From positions 62,001 through 126,000 of the forward strand of contig CAWDDE010000003.1 of the NCBI GenBank assembly GCA_963801055.1: DNA of 64,000 nucleotides, given 5' to 3'. Origin of the DNA: DASUPK01 sp963801055. Lineage in GTDB: Bacteria > Actinomycetota > Thermoleophilia > Solirubrobacterales > 70-9. The notes beneath the pieces are model-generated. The model saw only the letters and a program-made list of their open reading frames with translations. It did not search any database and was not told the origin of the DNA. The translations under genes and the position numbers were made by a program. The stretch's first letter is position 1. Every line of letters begins with the position of its first letter. Below are positions 32,124 to 40,568 of this stretch, piece after piece.

Positions 32124-34063
32124 AGCTTGTTGCCGATGAAGTTGAAGGGCATGGCGATCGCCACGGCCACCGCCTGGGCGGGGAGATCGCCCATCCCGCT
32201 GCGCACCAGCAACTCGAGGGCGATCAGGTTGACGATCAGCGCGAGCACGCTCACCGTGAAGAATCGCGCGGCCTGGAACCCGGCGTGTCCGTGCTTCGCG
32301 TCGAAGGTCCAGTGGCGGTTCCACCAGAAGTTGTTCGATACCGCAACGCAGAAGGCGATGATCGCGGCTGGGATGTGGTGGATGTTCAGCGGCCCGACCA
32401 TGACCGCGAACACCGCGAGGTTGACGATGTAGCCGGAGCCGCCGACCAGCCCGAACTGGAAGAGCTGCACCCAGTTCTGCGGCTTCAGGGTGCCTCGGCC
32501 GATCCGTTTGGCGGTCTGAACCGGGGTCACCCCTGAGGCCTCTCGGTAGCGACGCCGAAGTGACTCCAGGATCACCGGGGCGAGGTCCCGCAACGCCCAT
32601 TGCGGCCGCTCACCCGGACCCTCGGGACCACAACCCACGAACATCACCGGGGCGAGCGAGTCTCCGCGGCCGAGCGATCCGTGGCTGCCCCCGCCGACGT
32701 GGCTGATCCCGCCCCAGTCGACGCACTCGTAGCCCTCCTCCGCGGAGATCAGGATGTCGCCCGCATGCGGGGAGGTGAGCGCCGACCAGAGCCGAGCCAG
32801 GCCGTCGGGGTACTCGTGTGACTCGAAGCGGCCCCGGGTGACGTCGCCCGCCAGCGCCTCGGGCTCGCCGCTCACTGCCCACCTGTTGCCGCGCCGGTCG
32901 CGGAGCTGCCCGCCGGGGCGGAAGCGGAACTCGTAACCATTGCGCTCCACCACCGCCTCGACGGCGCCGGCGTCGGGCAGACCGACCCCCGTGCGCACGA
33001 TCGGGGCGCCGTCGTCCGCCGCCAGCCAGGTGACCAGGTCGACTCCGGCGAGCTCTCGGAGACGGAGGCGGGCGCGCTCGTGGGTTACGGGATGCCGGCG
33101 GCCGCTGTCCAGGATGTAAACGGCGCCGGCGCGCGAGGTCGGGCTGACCGCGATCTCCGCCTCTTCGGGCCGGTCCGTGTTGGGCTGGAGCACCGCCCAG
33201 TCCTCGGCCAGCTCGTCCGCGAGCGGCAGCGCATGCTCGACGTCGGTCTGGGCATGATCGGCCGTCAGCAGCACGGCGTGATCGGAGAGAAAGGCGTCCA
33301 GGCCTCCGCCGGCCTCGATGATGCGGGCGAACATCGAATCCGCCTTGCCGATCGATTCGAGGGTGGCCTCGGGGCCGTGCCGGTGGGAGTGGAAGTCGTT
33401 GTCGGGCAGGCTGAAGAGGAGGAACTCGTACGCCCCCTCCCCGACCAACTCCTCGGCCACGCAGGCCGAGTACTCGTCGCGGGTCCCTGGCCGGGTGAAC
33501 GTCGGTCCACACCCGGTGGGACGGCTGGCGTAGAGGTCGCCGTAGAAGAACTCGTCGGGCCCCCAGACCGCGTGGCGGAAGTTGGCGACGGCCGCCGCCC
33601 GGCGGGCCAGTCCCTCGAGACCGAGCTCGTGGCGCTGGCGCCCCCGGAAGATCAGGAAGGGGGTTGCCGCGGTGCGTATCCCGGCATCGCCTAGGCGCTC
33701 GAACACCGTCTCGGCCTGCCAGCTCAGGTGGTCGAGATTCATGTTGTAGACGAGGTCGTACATCGCCCGGAAGAGCCCGAACGTGCGTGTCGCCTCGAAC
33801 GAGGATCCGTACTCGATGTAGCGGCGCTCGACCCGGTGGTACCAGTTCATGCCCATCACCCAGTGGCCCGCCGGACCGGTGCCGGTCATCATCTCCGAGC
33901 TGGCCACCGGCGTCACCGAGGGGAAACTCGAGACGCAGTCGGGGATCATCTGGCCGCGCTCGAGCAGCCCCGCGAAAGTCGGCGCGAGATCCTCGTCGAT
34001 CGCTCGCATCAGCATCTCGGGATGCATGGCGTCGACTACGACGAGGATCAGCTTCCGCCGCAC
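32108..34063 (-). CDS. Alkaline phosphatase superfamily phosphodiesterase fused to a GtrA membrane domain
   Basis: A 651-residue fusion. Residues about 1-480 are a type I phosphodiesterase/nucleotide pyrophosphatase of the alkaline phosphatase superfamily: metal Asp in VVVDAMHPEM, nucleophile Thr in PSVTPVASSEMMTG, DNDFHSHRHG and TADHAQTDVEH with further metal ligands. Residues about 505-651 are a GtrA domain with four helices (FGLVGGSGYIVNLAVFAVMV; AAIIAFCVAVSNNFWWNRHWTF; FFTVSVLALIVNLIALELLV; AVAVAIAMPFNFIGNKLWTF). GtrA proteins are thought to flip or present polyprenyl-linked sugars. No frame break separates the parts, so the fusion appears genuine. GTG 34063. A membrane glycosyltransferase gene follows. 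Confidence 0.85.
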   Translation of the reverse strand: MRRKLILVVVDAMHPEMLMRAIDEDLAPTFAGLLERGQMIPDCVSSFPSVTPVASSEMMTGTGPAGHWVMGMNWYHRVERRYIEYGSSFEATRTFGLFRAMYDLVYNMNLDHLSWQAETVFERLGDAGIRTAATPFLIFRGRQRHELGLEGLARRAAAVANFRHAVWGPDEFFYGDLYASRPTGCGPTFTRPGTRDEYSACVAEELVGEGAYEFLLFSLPDNDFHSHRHGPEATLESIGKADSMFARIIEAGGGLDAFLSDHAVLLTADHAQTDVEHALPLADELAEDWAVLQPNTDRPEEAEIAVSPTSRAGAVYILDSGRRHPVTHERARLRLRELAGVDLVTWLAADDGAPIVRTGVGLPDAGAVEAVVERNGYEFRFRPGGQLRDRRGNRWAVSGEPEALAGDVTRGRFESHEYPDGLARLWSALTSPHAGDILISAEEGYECVDWGGISHVGGGSHGSLGRGDSLAPVMFVGCGPEGPGERPQWALRDLAPVILESLRRRYREASGVTPVQTAKRIGRGTLKPQNWVQLFQFGLVGGSGYIVNLAVFAVMVGPLNIHHIPAAIIAFCVAVSNNFWWNRHWTFDAKHGHAGFQAARFFTVSVLALIVNLIALELLVRSGMGDLPAQAVAVAIAMPFNFIGNKLWTFV

Positions 34064-34066
34064 GGC

Positions 34067-34519
34067 TTATCGGAGGACCCGCAGGCCCTCATGCTTGCGC
34101 TCGGCTCGACGTCGGCGCGAGACCCAGACCCAGCTCAGGGCCACCAGGGCGACGAGCGAGAACGGCTCGAACACGAGACTGATGCCGGCGACGACCACCG
34201 CGGTCACCACCACGATCAACGTCACCCCTACCGGTGACTGCACATCCGCGCCGGTTACGCGATCCCGCTGCCTGCGAATCGCCCCCGATGCGATGTCACG
34301 GCTGACCACCGCGGCGAGGCCGGCACCGATCACCCCGATCGGAAGCGCGGGCCAGACCGACTCGTCCGCTCCGTTGAGAGCCGCCCCGGCGGCCAGCACC
34401 CCGATTGGCGCGGCGCCGACGACTGCGCCCCAGGTGGGCATGATCGGGGGAAAGACAACTCCGAGGATGAGCCCGGCCGCGATGGCCAGACCCAGTCCCT
34501 GGCAGATCGCGAGGAACAT
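34067..34519 (-). CDS. Small polytopic membrane protein, function unknown
   Basis: A 150-residue protein with about four hydrophobic segments (GLGLAIAAGLILGVVFPPIM, AVVGAAPIGVLAAGAAL, ALPIGVIGAGLAAVVS, VGVTLIVVVTAVVVAGISLVF) and a basic C-terminus. I recognise no family. It starts the unit that continues with the phosphatase-GtrA fusion 3 nt downstream and the membrane glycosyltransferase-like gene. A TAGCCT -10-like box ends 9 nt before ATG 34519. Confidence 0.65.
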   Translation of the reverse strand: MFLAICQGLGLAIAAGLILGVVFPPIMPTWGAVVGAAPIGVLAAGAALNGADESVWPALPIGVIGAGLAAVVSRDIASGAIRRQRDRVTGADVQSPVGVTLIVVVTAVVVAGISLVFEPFSLVALVALSWVWVSRRRRAERKHEGLRVLR

Positions 34520-34528
34520 CCGGGCGGG

Positions 34529-34534
34529 AGGCTA
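34529..34534 (-). promoter_or_regulatory. Putative -10 box (TAGCCT)
   Basis: The hexamer ends 9 nt before ATG 34519, the first gene of the phosphatase-GtrA unit. Confidence 0.4.
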
Positions 34535-34600
34535 CCGCCATCGCGCTACTGGCCAGAGCGCCCCGCGGCCTTGCGGCCAGGTCGCTCTCGGTCCGCCAAG

Positions 34601-35998
34601 ATGTCCGGCGTGACCGATCCACAAGAAAGGGACAAGCCGGCTCCGCGCTCAGCCGAGAGCCCGCGCCGCCGTCGGGCGCACACGACCTCGCGAGACCTCG
34701 AGCGCTACGCGGGACTGTTCGCGAGGCGCACCCAGGTGATGCGGTCCTCGGCGATGCGCGACCTGATGGCGATCACGGCGCGGCCCGAGGTCATCTCGCT
34801 CGCCGGCGGCCTGCCGGACACCTCGACCTTCCCGGCCGAGAGCTTCGCGGCCCAGATGACCCGCATCGCACACGAGTCCTCGGCCGAGGCCCTCCAGTAC
34901 GGGCCGACGGAGGGCTTCGAGGAGACCAAGGCCTGCATCGCCGAGGTCATGGCCGCCGAGGGAATGGCGCCCGATCCCGACGATCTGATCGTGACGACCG
35001 GAGGCCAGCAGGCCATCGACCTGATCACGAAGACGCTCGTCGATCCGGGCGACCCTGTGGTCTGCGAGGCACCTACCTACCCGGGGGCGGTGCCGACCTT
35101 CTGCAGCTACGAGGCGGACGTCCACCAGGTGCGGACCGACGATGACGGGATGCGGATCGACGAGCTCGGAGGCCTGCTCTCCGCGCTCGCCCGCGACGGC
35201 CGCCGCCCCAAGTTCATCTATTCCGTGCCGAGCTTCCAGAACCCGGCGGGCGTGACGCTCTCGGAGGAGCGGCGGCGGCGCCTGGTCGAGCTGGCGCGGC
35301 AGCACGAGGTGCTGATCGTCGAGGACAACCCCTACGGGCTGCTGCGCTACGACGGGGATCCCCAACCAACGCTCTACAGCCTCGATGGCGGTGACTACGT
35401 CCTCTACCTAGGCACGCTTTCGAAGATCCTCTCGCCGGGCATCCGGATCGGCTGGGTGGCGGCACCGCCCCCGGTGCTCGAGAAGATCGGACTCGGCAAG
35501 CAGGCGGCCGACCTCTGCACCTCGACCCTCAGCCAGTACTTCGTCCGAGAGTATTTCGCGGAGGGCCGTTGGCTCTCCTACATCTCAGACCTGATCGAGA
35601 TCTACCGCGACCGTCGTGACGCGATGCTCGAAGCCCTCGAGCGCCACTTCCCCCCGCAGGCGGAGTGGACGCGGCCCGAGGGGGGCCTCTTCCTGTGGGC
35701 GACCCTCCCCGACTACATCGACACCACCGATCTGCTTGCGAAAGCCTTGCGCGAGAACGTCGCCTTCGTCCCGGGGCGCGCCGCCTACGCGGATGGTGTC
35801 CGCGGAGCCTCGTCGATGCGGCTCAACTTCTCCGCCTCGGGCGAGGATGAGCTGCGAGAGGGAATCCGGCGCATCGGGGGCGTCATCTCCGAGCAGATCG
35901 CGCTCTACGAGACGATCACCGGCGAACACCGGGTGGCGCCTCCCCCGGGCGAGGGAGAGGATCCGGGGGGCGAGGTCGTCCCGATGCCGAGGCGATGA
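34601..35998 (+). CDS. PLP-dependent aminotransferase, class I/II (LysN/MocR-like aminotransferase domain)
   Basis: A 465-residue fold-type I aminotransferase. SLAGGLPDTSTFPAESF opens the domain, TGGQQAIDLITKTLVDPGD is the PLP-phosphate region, YSVPSFQNPAGVTLS holds the PLP Asn, and the Schiff-base lysine is in TLSKILSPGIRIGW. It resembles 2-aminoadipate aminotransferases and the catalytic half of MocR regulators, but the 60-residue N-terminus shows no helix-turn-helix. The substrate is not determined. ATG 34601; the stop overlaps the ddl ATG as ATGA, suggesting coupling with D-Ala-D-Ala ligase and perhaps a role in D-amino acid or peptidoglycan precursor metabolism. Confidence 0.85.
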   Translation: MSGVTDPQERDKPAPRSAESPRRRRAHTTSRDLERYAGLFARRTQVMRSSAMRDLMAITARPEVISLAGGLPDTSTFPAESFAAQMTRIAHESSAEALQYGPTEGFEETKACIAEVMAAEGMAPDPDDLIVTTGGQQAIDLITKTLVDPGDPVVCEAPTYPGAVPTFCSYEADVHQVRTDDDGMRIDELGGLLSALARDGRRPKFIYSVPSFQNPAGVTLSEERRRRLVELARQHEVLIVEDNPYGLLRYDGDPQPTLYSLDGGDYVLYLGTLSKILSPGIRIGWVAAPPPVLEKIGLGKQAADLCTSTLSQYFVREYFAEGRWLSYISDLIEIYRDRRDAMLEALERHFPPQAEWTRPEGGLFLWATLPDYIDTTDLLAKALRENVAFVPGRAAYADGVRGASSMRLNFSASGEDELREGIRRIGGVISEQIALYETITGEHRVAPPPGEGEDPGGEVVPMPRR

Positions 35999-36945
35999 AG
36001 GTCGTCGTGCTCAAGGGAGGGAGCTCGCTGGAGCGCGAGGTCTCCCTGCGCTCCGCGGCGCGTGTCGAGGATGCGGTCGGCGAGCTCGGCCACGAGGCGA
36101 TCGGCATCGACGTCGGGCAGGACCTCGTCGACCGGCTCCGCGATCAGCGCCCCGACGTCGTCTTCATCGCCCTGCACGGGCCGGGAGGCGAGGACGGCAC
36201 TGTGCAGGAGTTGCTCGAGATCCTCGACCTGCCCTACACCGGCCCGGGGGTGGCGGCGTGCGCGCTCTGCATGGACAAGGTCGCCGCCAAGCACGAGGTG
36301 CGCGCGGCCGGCATCCCGACTCCGGACTGGGCGGCCTTCAACGCGACCGCCTTTCGCGAGCTGGGCGCCGCTGACACGCTCGAGGACATCGAAGCTCGGC
36401 TCGGCTTTCCGCTCGTCGTGAAGCCGGCGAGCCAGGGCTCCTCGCTCGGTGTCGAGTTCGCCGCGGCCCGCGACGAGGTGCCGCAGGCGCTGGTCGCGGC
36501 CTTCAGCTACGACGACCGGGTGCTGCTCGAGCGCTACGTGAAGGGGCGTGAGCTGGCGGTGAGCGTTCTCGGGATCGAGCCCCTCCCCGTCGTCGAGGCC
36601 ATTCCCCGGGAGGAGGATTTCTTCAACTTCGAGGCGCGCTACGAGATCGGCCGGACCGACTACGTCTCCCCCGCCGAGCTAACCGAGGAGGAGACCCGCA
36701 GGGTGCAGGAGCTCGCTGCCCGGACCTACGAGACGCTCGGCTGCAGCGGCTTTGCCCGTGTCGATCTGATGCTCGACACGGAGGGGCCACAGGTGCTCGA
36801 GGTGAACGCGATCCCCGGCCTCACTGACACGAGCCTCTTCCCGATGGCCGCCGAGGCGGCCGGAATCGACTTCACGAGCCTGGTGGAGCGCATCCTGGCA
36901 AGCGCCCGCGAGCGGCCGGCGAGCGAGGCGACGCTACCGGCTTGA
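35995..36945 (+). CDS. ddl: D-alanine-D-alanine ligase (copy 1)
   Basis: A 316-residue ATP-grasp ligase making D-Ala-D-Ala for peptidoglycan. Motifs: KGGSSLEREVSLRS, ALHGPGGEDGTVQELLE, TGPGVAACALCMDK, VVKPASQGSSLGV, and the C-terminal metal site EVNAIPGLTDTSLFPMAA. It overlaps the aminotransferase by 4 nt. A second ddl begins at 63694, so the organism appears to have two ligases or one with a related specificity such as D-Ala-D-Lac or another amino acid. Confidence 0.93.
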   Translation: MKVVVLKGGSSLEREVSLRSAARVEDAVGELGHEAIGIDVGQDLVDRLRDQRPDVVFIALHGPGGEDGTVQELLEILDLPYTGPGVAACALCMDKVAAKHEVRAAGIPTPDWAAFNATAFRELGAADTLEDIEARLGFPLVVKPASQGSSLGVEFAAARDEVPQALVAAFSYDDRVLLERYVKGRELAVSVLGIEPLPVVEAIPREEDFFNFEARYEIGRTDYVSPAELTEEETRRVQELAARTYETLGCSGFARVDLMLDTEGPQVLEVNAIPGLTDTSLFPMAAEAAGIDFTSLVERILASARERPASEATLPA

Positions 36946-37457
36946 GCCGAGGTCCGGGGGTCCTCGCCCTCGCCCTGGGCGAAGTCCTCGGGGGTGACGT
37001 TGTCGAGGAACTCCTTGAACTTGTCGACGACCTGCTCGGTGTCCTCGACCTCCTCGCCCTCGAACTCGATGGCCGACTCCTCGATCACCTCGTCGGCGGC
37101 GAAGATCGGCGCCGAGGTCCGCACCGCCAAGGCCAGAGCGTCGGAGGGCCGGGAGTCGATCTCGACCTCGGAGCCGTTCATCGAGATCGTGATCGAGGCG
37201 AAGAAAGTGTTGTCCCGCAGCTCGGTGACCGAGACCTTCTCGCACTTGGCCTCCATCTGATCGAGCACGTCGGAGAGCAGGTCGTGGGTCATCGGCCGTG
37301 GAGTCGATGCCCCCTGGAGCTTCATCAGGATGGCCGCGGCCTCCGGGTGGCCGATCCAGATCGGCAGGAACTTGTTGCCGTCCACTGTCTTCAGCAAGAC
37401 GATCGGCTGCTTGCCGACCATGTCGAAGCTGACGCCGTAGATGGTCATTCGCTGCAC
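36726..37457 (-). CDS. Bifunctional nuclease family protein (DUF151), C-terminal end uncertain
   Basis: A protein of the bifunctional DNase/RNase family (DUF151). The core is complete: KQPIVLLKTVDGNKFLPIWIGHPEAAAILMKLQG, THDLLSDVLDQM, SRPSDALALAVRTSAPIFAADEVIEE and FKEFLDNVTPEDF. Relatives end a few residues later. Here the frame runs another 70 residues antisense through the 3' end of ddl (to 36726), which is suspicious; a frame break near 36960 would end it at 36934 instead. GTG 37457 is chosen because GACGAGGAG lies 6 nt before it; ATG 37448 is the alternative. Preceded by a perfect TATAAT. Confidence 0.8.
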   Translation of the reverse strand: MQRMTIYGVSFDMVGKQPIVLLKTVDGNKFLPIWIGHPEAAAILMKLQGASTPRPMTHDLLSDVLDQMEAKCEKVSVTELRDNTFFASITISMNGSEVEIDSRPSDALALAVRTSAPIFAADEVIEESAIEFEGEEVEDTEQVVDKFKEFLDNVTPEDFAQGEGEDPRTSAQAGSVASLAGRSRALARMRSTRLVKSIPAASAAIGKRLVSVRPGIAFTSSTCGPSVSSIRSTRAKPLQPSVS

Positions 37458-37484
37458 GAAGGTCTCCTCGTCAGGGCCGCACGG

Positions 37485-37490
37485 ATTATA
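37485..37490 (-). promoter_or_regulatory. -10 box (TATAAT) of the bifunctional nuclease gene
   Basis: A perfect TATAAT lies 27 nt before GTG 37457. With the GAGGAG Shine-Dalgarno this is one of the few conventional leadered genes here. Confidence 0.5.
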
Positions 37491-37552
37491 GGAGCGGCCC
37501 AAAGCGCGCTAGATGGCCTGGGACACGACCCTCGAGTAACTGGGGGCTGGAG

Positions 37553-37626
<74 letters not shown>

Positions 37627-37637
37627 GCGGGTTGGCG

Positions 37638-37643
37638 ATTCTA
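37638..37643 (-). promoter_or_regulatory. Putative -10 box (TAGAAT) of tRNA-Ile
   Basis: The hexamer ends 11 nt before the mature tRNA 5' end, the same spacing as TATAAT before tRNA-Lys. Confidence 0.5.
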
Positions 37644-37652
37644 GCTCGCGGA

Positions 37653-38513
37653 TCAGGACCGCTTCCGAAGCCGGCGGGCGAGCGACTCCAGCTCGGCGAG
37701 GTCGTCGAAGTGGAACTCCGCCTTGACGCCATTGCCGTCGCGCCGCACCCGGACGTCCCGGCCGATGGCCGAGCCCAGCAGGTCCTCCGCGTCCGCCATC
37801 GCCGCGCGCTCCTCGGCGGAGACCCGGCCGCCGCTCGCCGCCTTTCTCCGCCGGGGGCCCTCCTCGGCGCGCCGCTCGGTGTCCCGCACCGACCAGCCCT
37901 GGGCCGCAGCCTGCTTGGCGAGCAGGCTGCGGCGACCCTGATCGGGGACCTGGAGAATGGCCCGCCCGTGGCCCTCGGTGAGGTCGCCTCGCTCGAGCAA
38001 GGTGAGCGCCGAGTCGGGCAGATCGAGGAGGCGGATCAGGTTGGAGATCGCGGCGCGGCTTCGGCCCACCCTGCGGGCGAGCTCCTCTTTGGAGATGCCG
38101 AGATCATCGACCAGCGACGCGCAGGCTCGGGCCTCCTCCACCGGATTGAGGTCCTCCCGCACCATGTTCTCGATCAACGCAGCCTGCAGGCGCTCGTCCT
38201 CCGGCGAGCTCCGTACCACGGCCGGAACCCGGCCGATGCCGGCCTTCTGGGCCGCACGCCAGCGGCGCTCGCCCGCGACCAGCTCGTAGCGCCCGTCGTC
38301 GAGGGGGCGAACGATCAGCGGCTGGAGCAGCCCGACCGACCCGATCGAGCCGGCCAGGGCGTCCAATGCGGCGGCGTCGAACTTGGCGCGCGGCTGCTCT
38401 GGGTTCGGCTCGATCTGGGTGACGTCGAGCTCGCGAAGCTCGGGCCCGCCCGCGGAGCTCTCCGGCAGAATCGCCGCCAGACCGCGCCCCATCCCGCGTC
38501 GACGCTCAGCCAT
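37653..38513 (-). CDS. parB: Chromosome partitioning protein ParB
   Basis: A 286-residue ParB. N-terminal basic GMGRGLAAILP; the CTPase/ParB-N domain with IEPNPEQPRAKFD and the GERRWRAAQKAG box; ENMVREDLNPVEEA; helix-turn-helix KEELARRVGRSRAAISNLIRLL; C-terminal dimer domain. It loads at parS and spreads as a CTP clamp. ATG 38513 overlaps the parA stop by 8 nt. I did not find a clear parS palindrome in the window. Confidence 0.94.
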   Translation of the reverse strand: MAERRRGMGRGLAAILPESSAGGPELRELDVTQIEPNPEQPRAKFDAAALDALAGSIGSVGLLQPLIVRPLDDGRYELVAGERRWRAAQKAGIGRVPAVVRSSPEDERLQAALIENMVREDLNPVEEARACASLVDDLGISKEELARRVGRSRAAISNLIRLLDLPDSALTLLERGDLTEGHGRAILQVPDQGRRSLLAKQAAAQGWSVRDTERRAEEGPRRRKAASGGRVSAEERAAMADAEDLLGSAIGRDVRVRRDGNGVKAEFHFDDLAELESLARRLRKRS

Positions 38514-39276
38514 TCGCCACTCCGAGGGCGAGCACCTCGTCGGCGAGGGCGCGATATGCCCGCGAGCCGCTGGACTTGGGGTCGTGCTCGGAGACCGGGA
38601 CCCCATAACTCGGGGCCTCCGCGATCCGGACGCTGCGCGGGACGACGGTCTTGAACACCCGCGCCGGCAGGTGCTCGCGGAGCTCACGCTCGACGTCGCG
38701 GGCCAGCCGGGTCCGGTCGTCGTGCATCGTGATCAGCACGCCCGCCATCTCGAGCGATGGGTTGAGCTCCTGACGGACCAGCTTCAGCGTGTCCAGGAAC
38801 TGCACCAGCCCCTCCAGCGCAAGGTACTCGGCCTGAACCGGAACGATCACCTCGTCGGCGGCGACGAGTGCGTTGACCGCCACCGGTCCGAGCGACGGTG
38901 GGCAGTCGAGCAACGTTGAGGCGAATCGCTCCCTCACCGGGCCGAGACCATCACGCAGCCTGGTCTCGTAACCACCTGTGCGCGGCAGCTCGACTGCGGC
39001 CCCGACCAGATCCACATGCGCCGGAACTATCCACAGGTTGTCCGGGCCCGCCGGGCGCGCGGCCTCGGCGACGGATACCTCGCCCGTGAGGCAGTCATAC
39101 GACGAAGGGTTGGAGTCCTTCGGCAGGCCAAGCGCAACCGTGGCGTTGCATTGCGCGTCGAGGTCGACGATCAGCGTCTGCTGCCCATCGGCGGCGACGC
39201 AGGCGCCCATGTTGACCGCGGTGGTCGTCTTGCCGACGCCCCCCTTCTGGTTCGCAATCGCGTAGACGGTTCCCAT
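38506..39276 (-). CDS. parA: Chromosome partitioning ATPase ParA (Soj)
   Basis: A 256-residue deviant Walker A ATPase: AIANQKGGVGKTTTAVNMG at the N-terminus, LIVDLDAQCNATVALGL (Walker A'), LLDCPPSLGPVAVNAL and a basic DNA-binding C-terminal region (TRLARDVERELREHL). It forms DNA-bound dimers that pull ParB-parS complexes. ATG 39276. parA-parB lie left of the origin in the usual order after rsmG. Confidence 0.95.
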   Translation of the reverse strand: MGTVYAIANQKGGVGKTTTAVNMGACVAADGQQTLIVDLDAQCNATVALGLPKDSNPSSYDCLTGEVSVAEAARPAGPDNLWIVPAHVDLVGAAVELPRTGGYETRLRDGLGPVRERFASTLLDCPPSLGPVAVNALVAADEVIVPVQAEYLALEGLVQFLDTLKLVRQELNPSLEMAGVLITMHDDRTRLARDVERELREHLPARVFKTVVPRSVRIAEAPSYGVPVSEHDPKSSGSRAYRALADEVLALGVANG

Positions 39277-39352
39277 CGACTTGGTTCGGTCTCAGTTTGG
39301 TTCGGATCCGAACGGCCGCTTCGCCGCCATGCCGGGGCGCCGCGGCAGCTCC

Positions 39353-39970
39353 TTACGGAGTTGGTCCATTCTTGCGAAGCAGGTGGATGTGTCTGTCGCG
39401 GCTGCCGGGATAAGGCTGCACCGAGCGGATCTCGATGGGCTCCAGGGCGAGCCGCTCCACCGCGCGGGCGAGCTCTGCCTCCTCGTTCTCGGAACGAGCC
39501 CCCTTCCAGGCAACGAGGACGCCACCGTCGCGGAGCAACGGCGAGGCGAGCTCGGCCAGCGTGGCGAGCCTCCCCACTGCCCGGGCGGTGACTGCGTCGT
39601 AGGCCTCGCGCCCTTCCGCAGAGGCCCACTCCTCGGAGCGCTCGCAGACCACCGCGGCATTGCGCAGCCCCATGCGCTCGATCGCAGCGCCCATGAACTC
39701 GCACTTGCGGACGACGGACTCGATCAGGTCGACGCGTGCGTGCGCGAGTTCGGCGGCGAGCACCAATCCCGGCAGTCCCGCCCCGCTGCCCAGGTCGGCA
39801 ATCCGCCGCGCCGAGCGCAGGGGCTCCAGCACGAGGCCGGTGAGCGAGTCGGCGATGTGGACGTCCCGGGCGCGCGGGACGGTCGAGGCCGAGATGGGGG
39901 CGCGCGCCTCCGCCAGCATCTCGAGCAGCGTCTCGATGGCTGGCTCCGCCTCGGGCGAGATGGCGCTCAA
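39353..39970 (-). CDS. rsmG: 16S rRNA (guanine527-N7)-methyltransferase
   Basis: A 205-residue RsmG (GidB). HIADSLTGLVLEPL precedes the SAM site DLGSGAGLPGLVLAAEL, followed by VDLIESVVRKCEFM and the VTARAVGRLATLAELASPLL region. It methylates G527 of 16S rRNA. TTG 39970 is the likely start (MSAISPEAEPAIE). It stands between jag and parA as in most bacteria. Confidence 0.93.
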   Translation of the reverse strand: MSAISPEAEPAIETLLEMLAEARAPISASTVPRARDVHIADSLTGLVLEPLRSARRIADLGSGAGLPGLVLAAELAHARVDLIESVVRKCEFMGAAIERMGLRNAAVVCERSEEWASAEGREAYDAVTARAVGRLATLAELASPLLRDGGVLVAWKGARSENEEAELARAVERLALEPIEIRSVQPYPGSRDRHIHLLRKNGPTP

Positions 39971-40035
39971 TCCGGGAGCGGGTCGATGGGAGTTAGGCGG
40001 GCGCGCTGCGTCATCTGCGCGTGCGGATAACCAGA

Positions 40036-40533
40036 TCAGCCCTCCAGGAGGGGTGCGACCACCACGTAGCGGTTGGGCTCGTCGCCCTCGCTGTAGGTCT
40101 CGATCTCGGGGCGGTCGCGCAGGTACTCGTGCACGACGCGGCGCTCGTTCGAGCCCATCGGATCCATCTCCACGGCCTGGCCGTGGCGGACCGCGTCCTC
40201 GGCGGCCATGTCGGCTCGGCGGCGGAGCGACTCACCCTGGCGGCGGCGGTAGCCGGCTGCGTCGACCGTGACCCGCTTGCGGTCCTGGCGGCCGCGGAAG
40301 GCGGCCTGATAGCAGAGCAACTGGACCGCATCGATCGTCTGGCCGTGGCGGCCAATCAGGAGGCCGACGTCCTCGCCCTCGATGTCGGCGTGGATCTCGT
40401 CCTCGCCCTCCTCAACAGCAACGGACGCGTCCAGTCCGAGCTCCTCGACGATGCGCTCGAGCAGCACCCGAACCCGCTCGGCTGGTTCCTCGGGCAGGAC
40501 CGTGGGCTCAGATTCCACTCCTCCTTCAGCCAC
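40036..40533 (-). CDS. jag: Jag/KhpB-type RNA-binding protein (KH-R3H)
   Basis: A 165-residue protein with a KH domain (GLLIGRHGQTIDAVQLLCYQAA, about 57-78) and an R3H domain (MGSNERRVVHEYLRD near residue 130). The Jag-N domain of longer relatives is absent. Jag/KhpB binds RNA with KhpA and influences cell elongation. GTG 40533 is preceded, after 6 nt, by TAGACT, so it may have its own leaderless promoter in the 35-nt gap after yidC. Confidence 0.92.
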   Translation of the reverse strand: MAEGGVESEPTVLPEEPAERVRVLLERIVEELGLDASVAVEEGEDEIHADIEGEDVGLLIGRHGQTIDAVQLLCYQAAFRGRQDRKRVTVDAAGYRRRQGESLRRRADMAAEDAVRHGQAVEMDPMGSNERRVVHEYLRDRPEIETYSEGDEPNRYVVVAPLLEG

Positions 40534-40539
40534 GCGCGG

Positions 40540-40545
40540 AGTCTA
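40540..40545 (-). promoter_or_regulatory. Putative -10 box (TAGACT), jag
   Basis: The hexamer ends 6 nt before GTG 40533, inside the yidC-jag gap; identical in sequence and spacing to the dcd box. Confidence 0.4.
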
Positions 40546-40568
40546 GGTGCGCACGGCCGTCGGCGTAC

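Noticed and set aside
37653..39276. parS palindromes near parAB
   Set aside because: No GTTTCACGTGAAAC-like palindrome was found by eye in the window.
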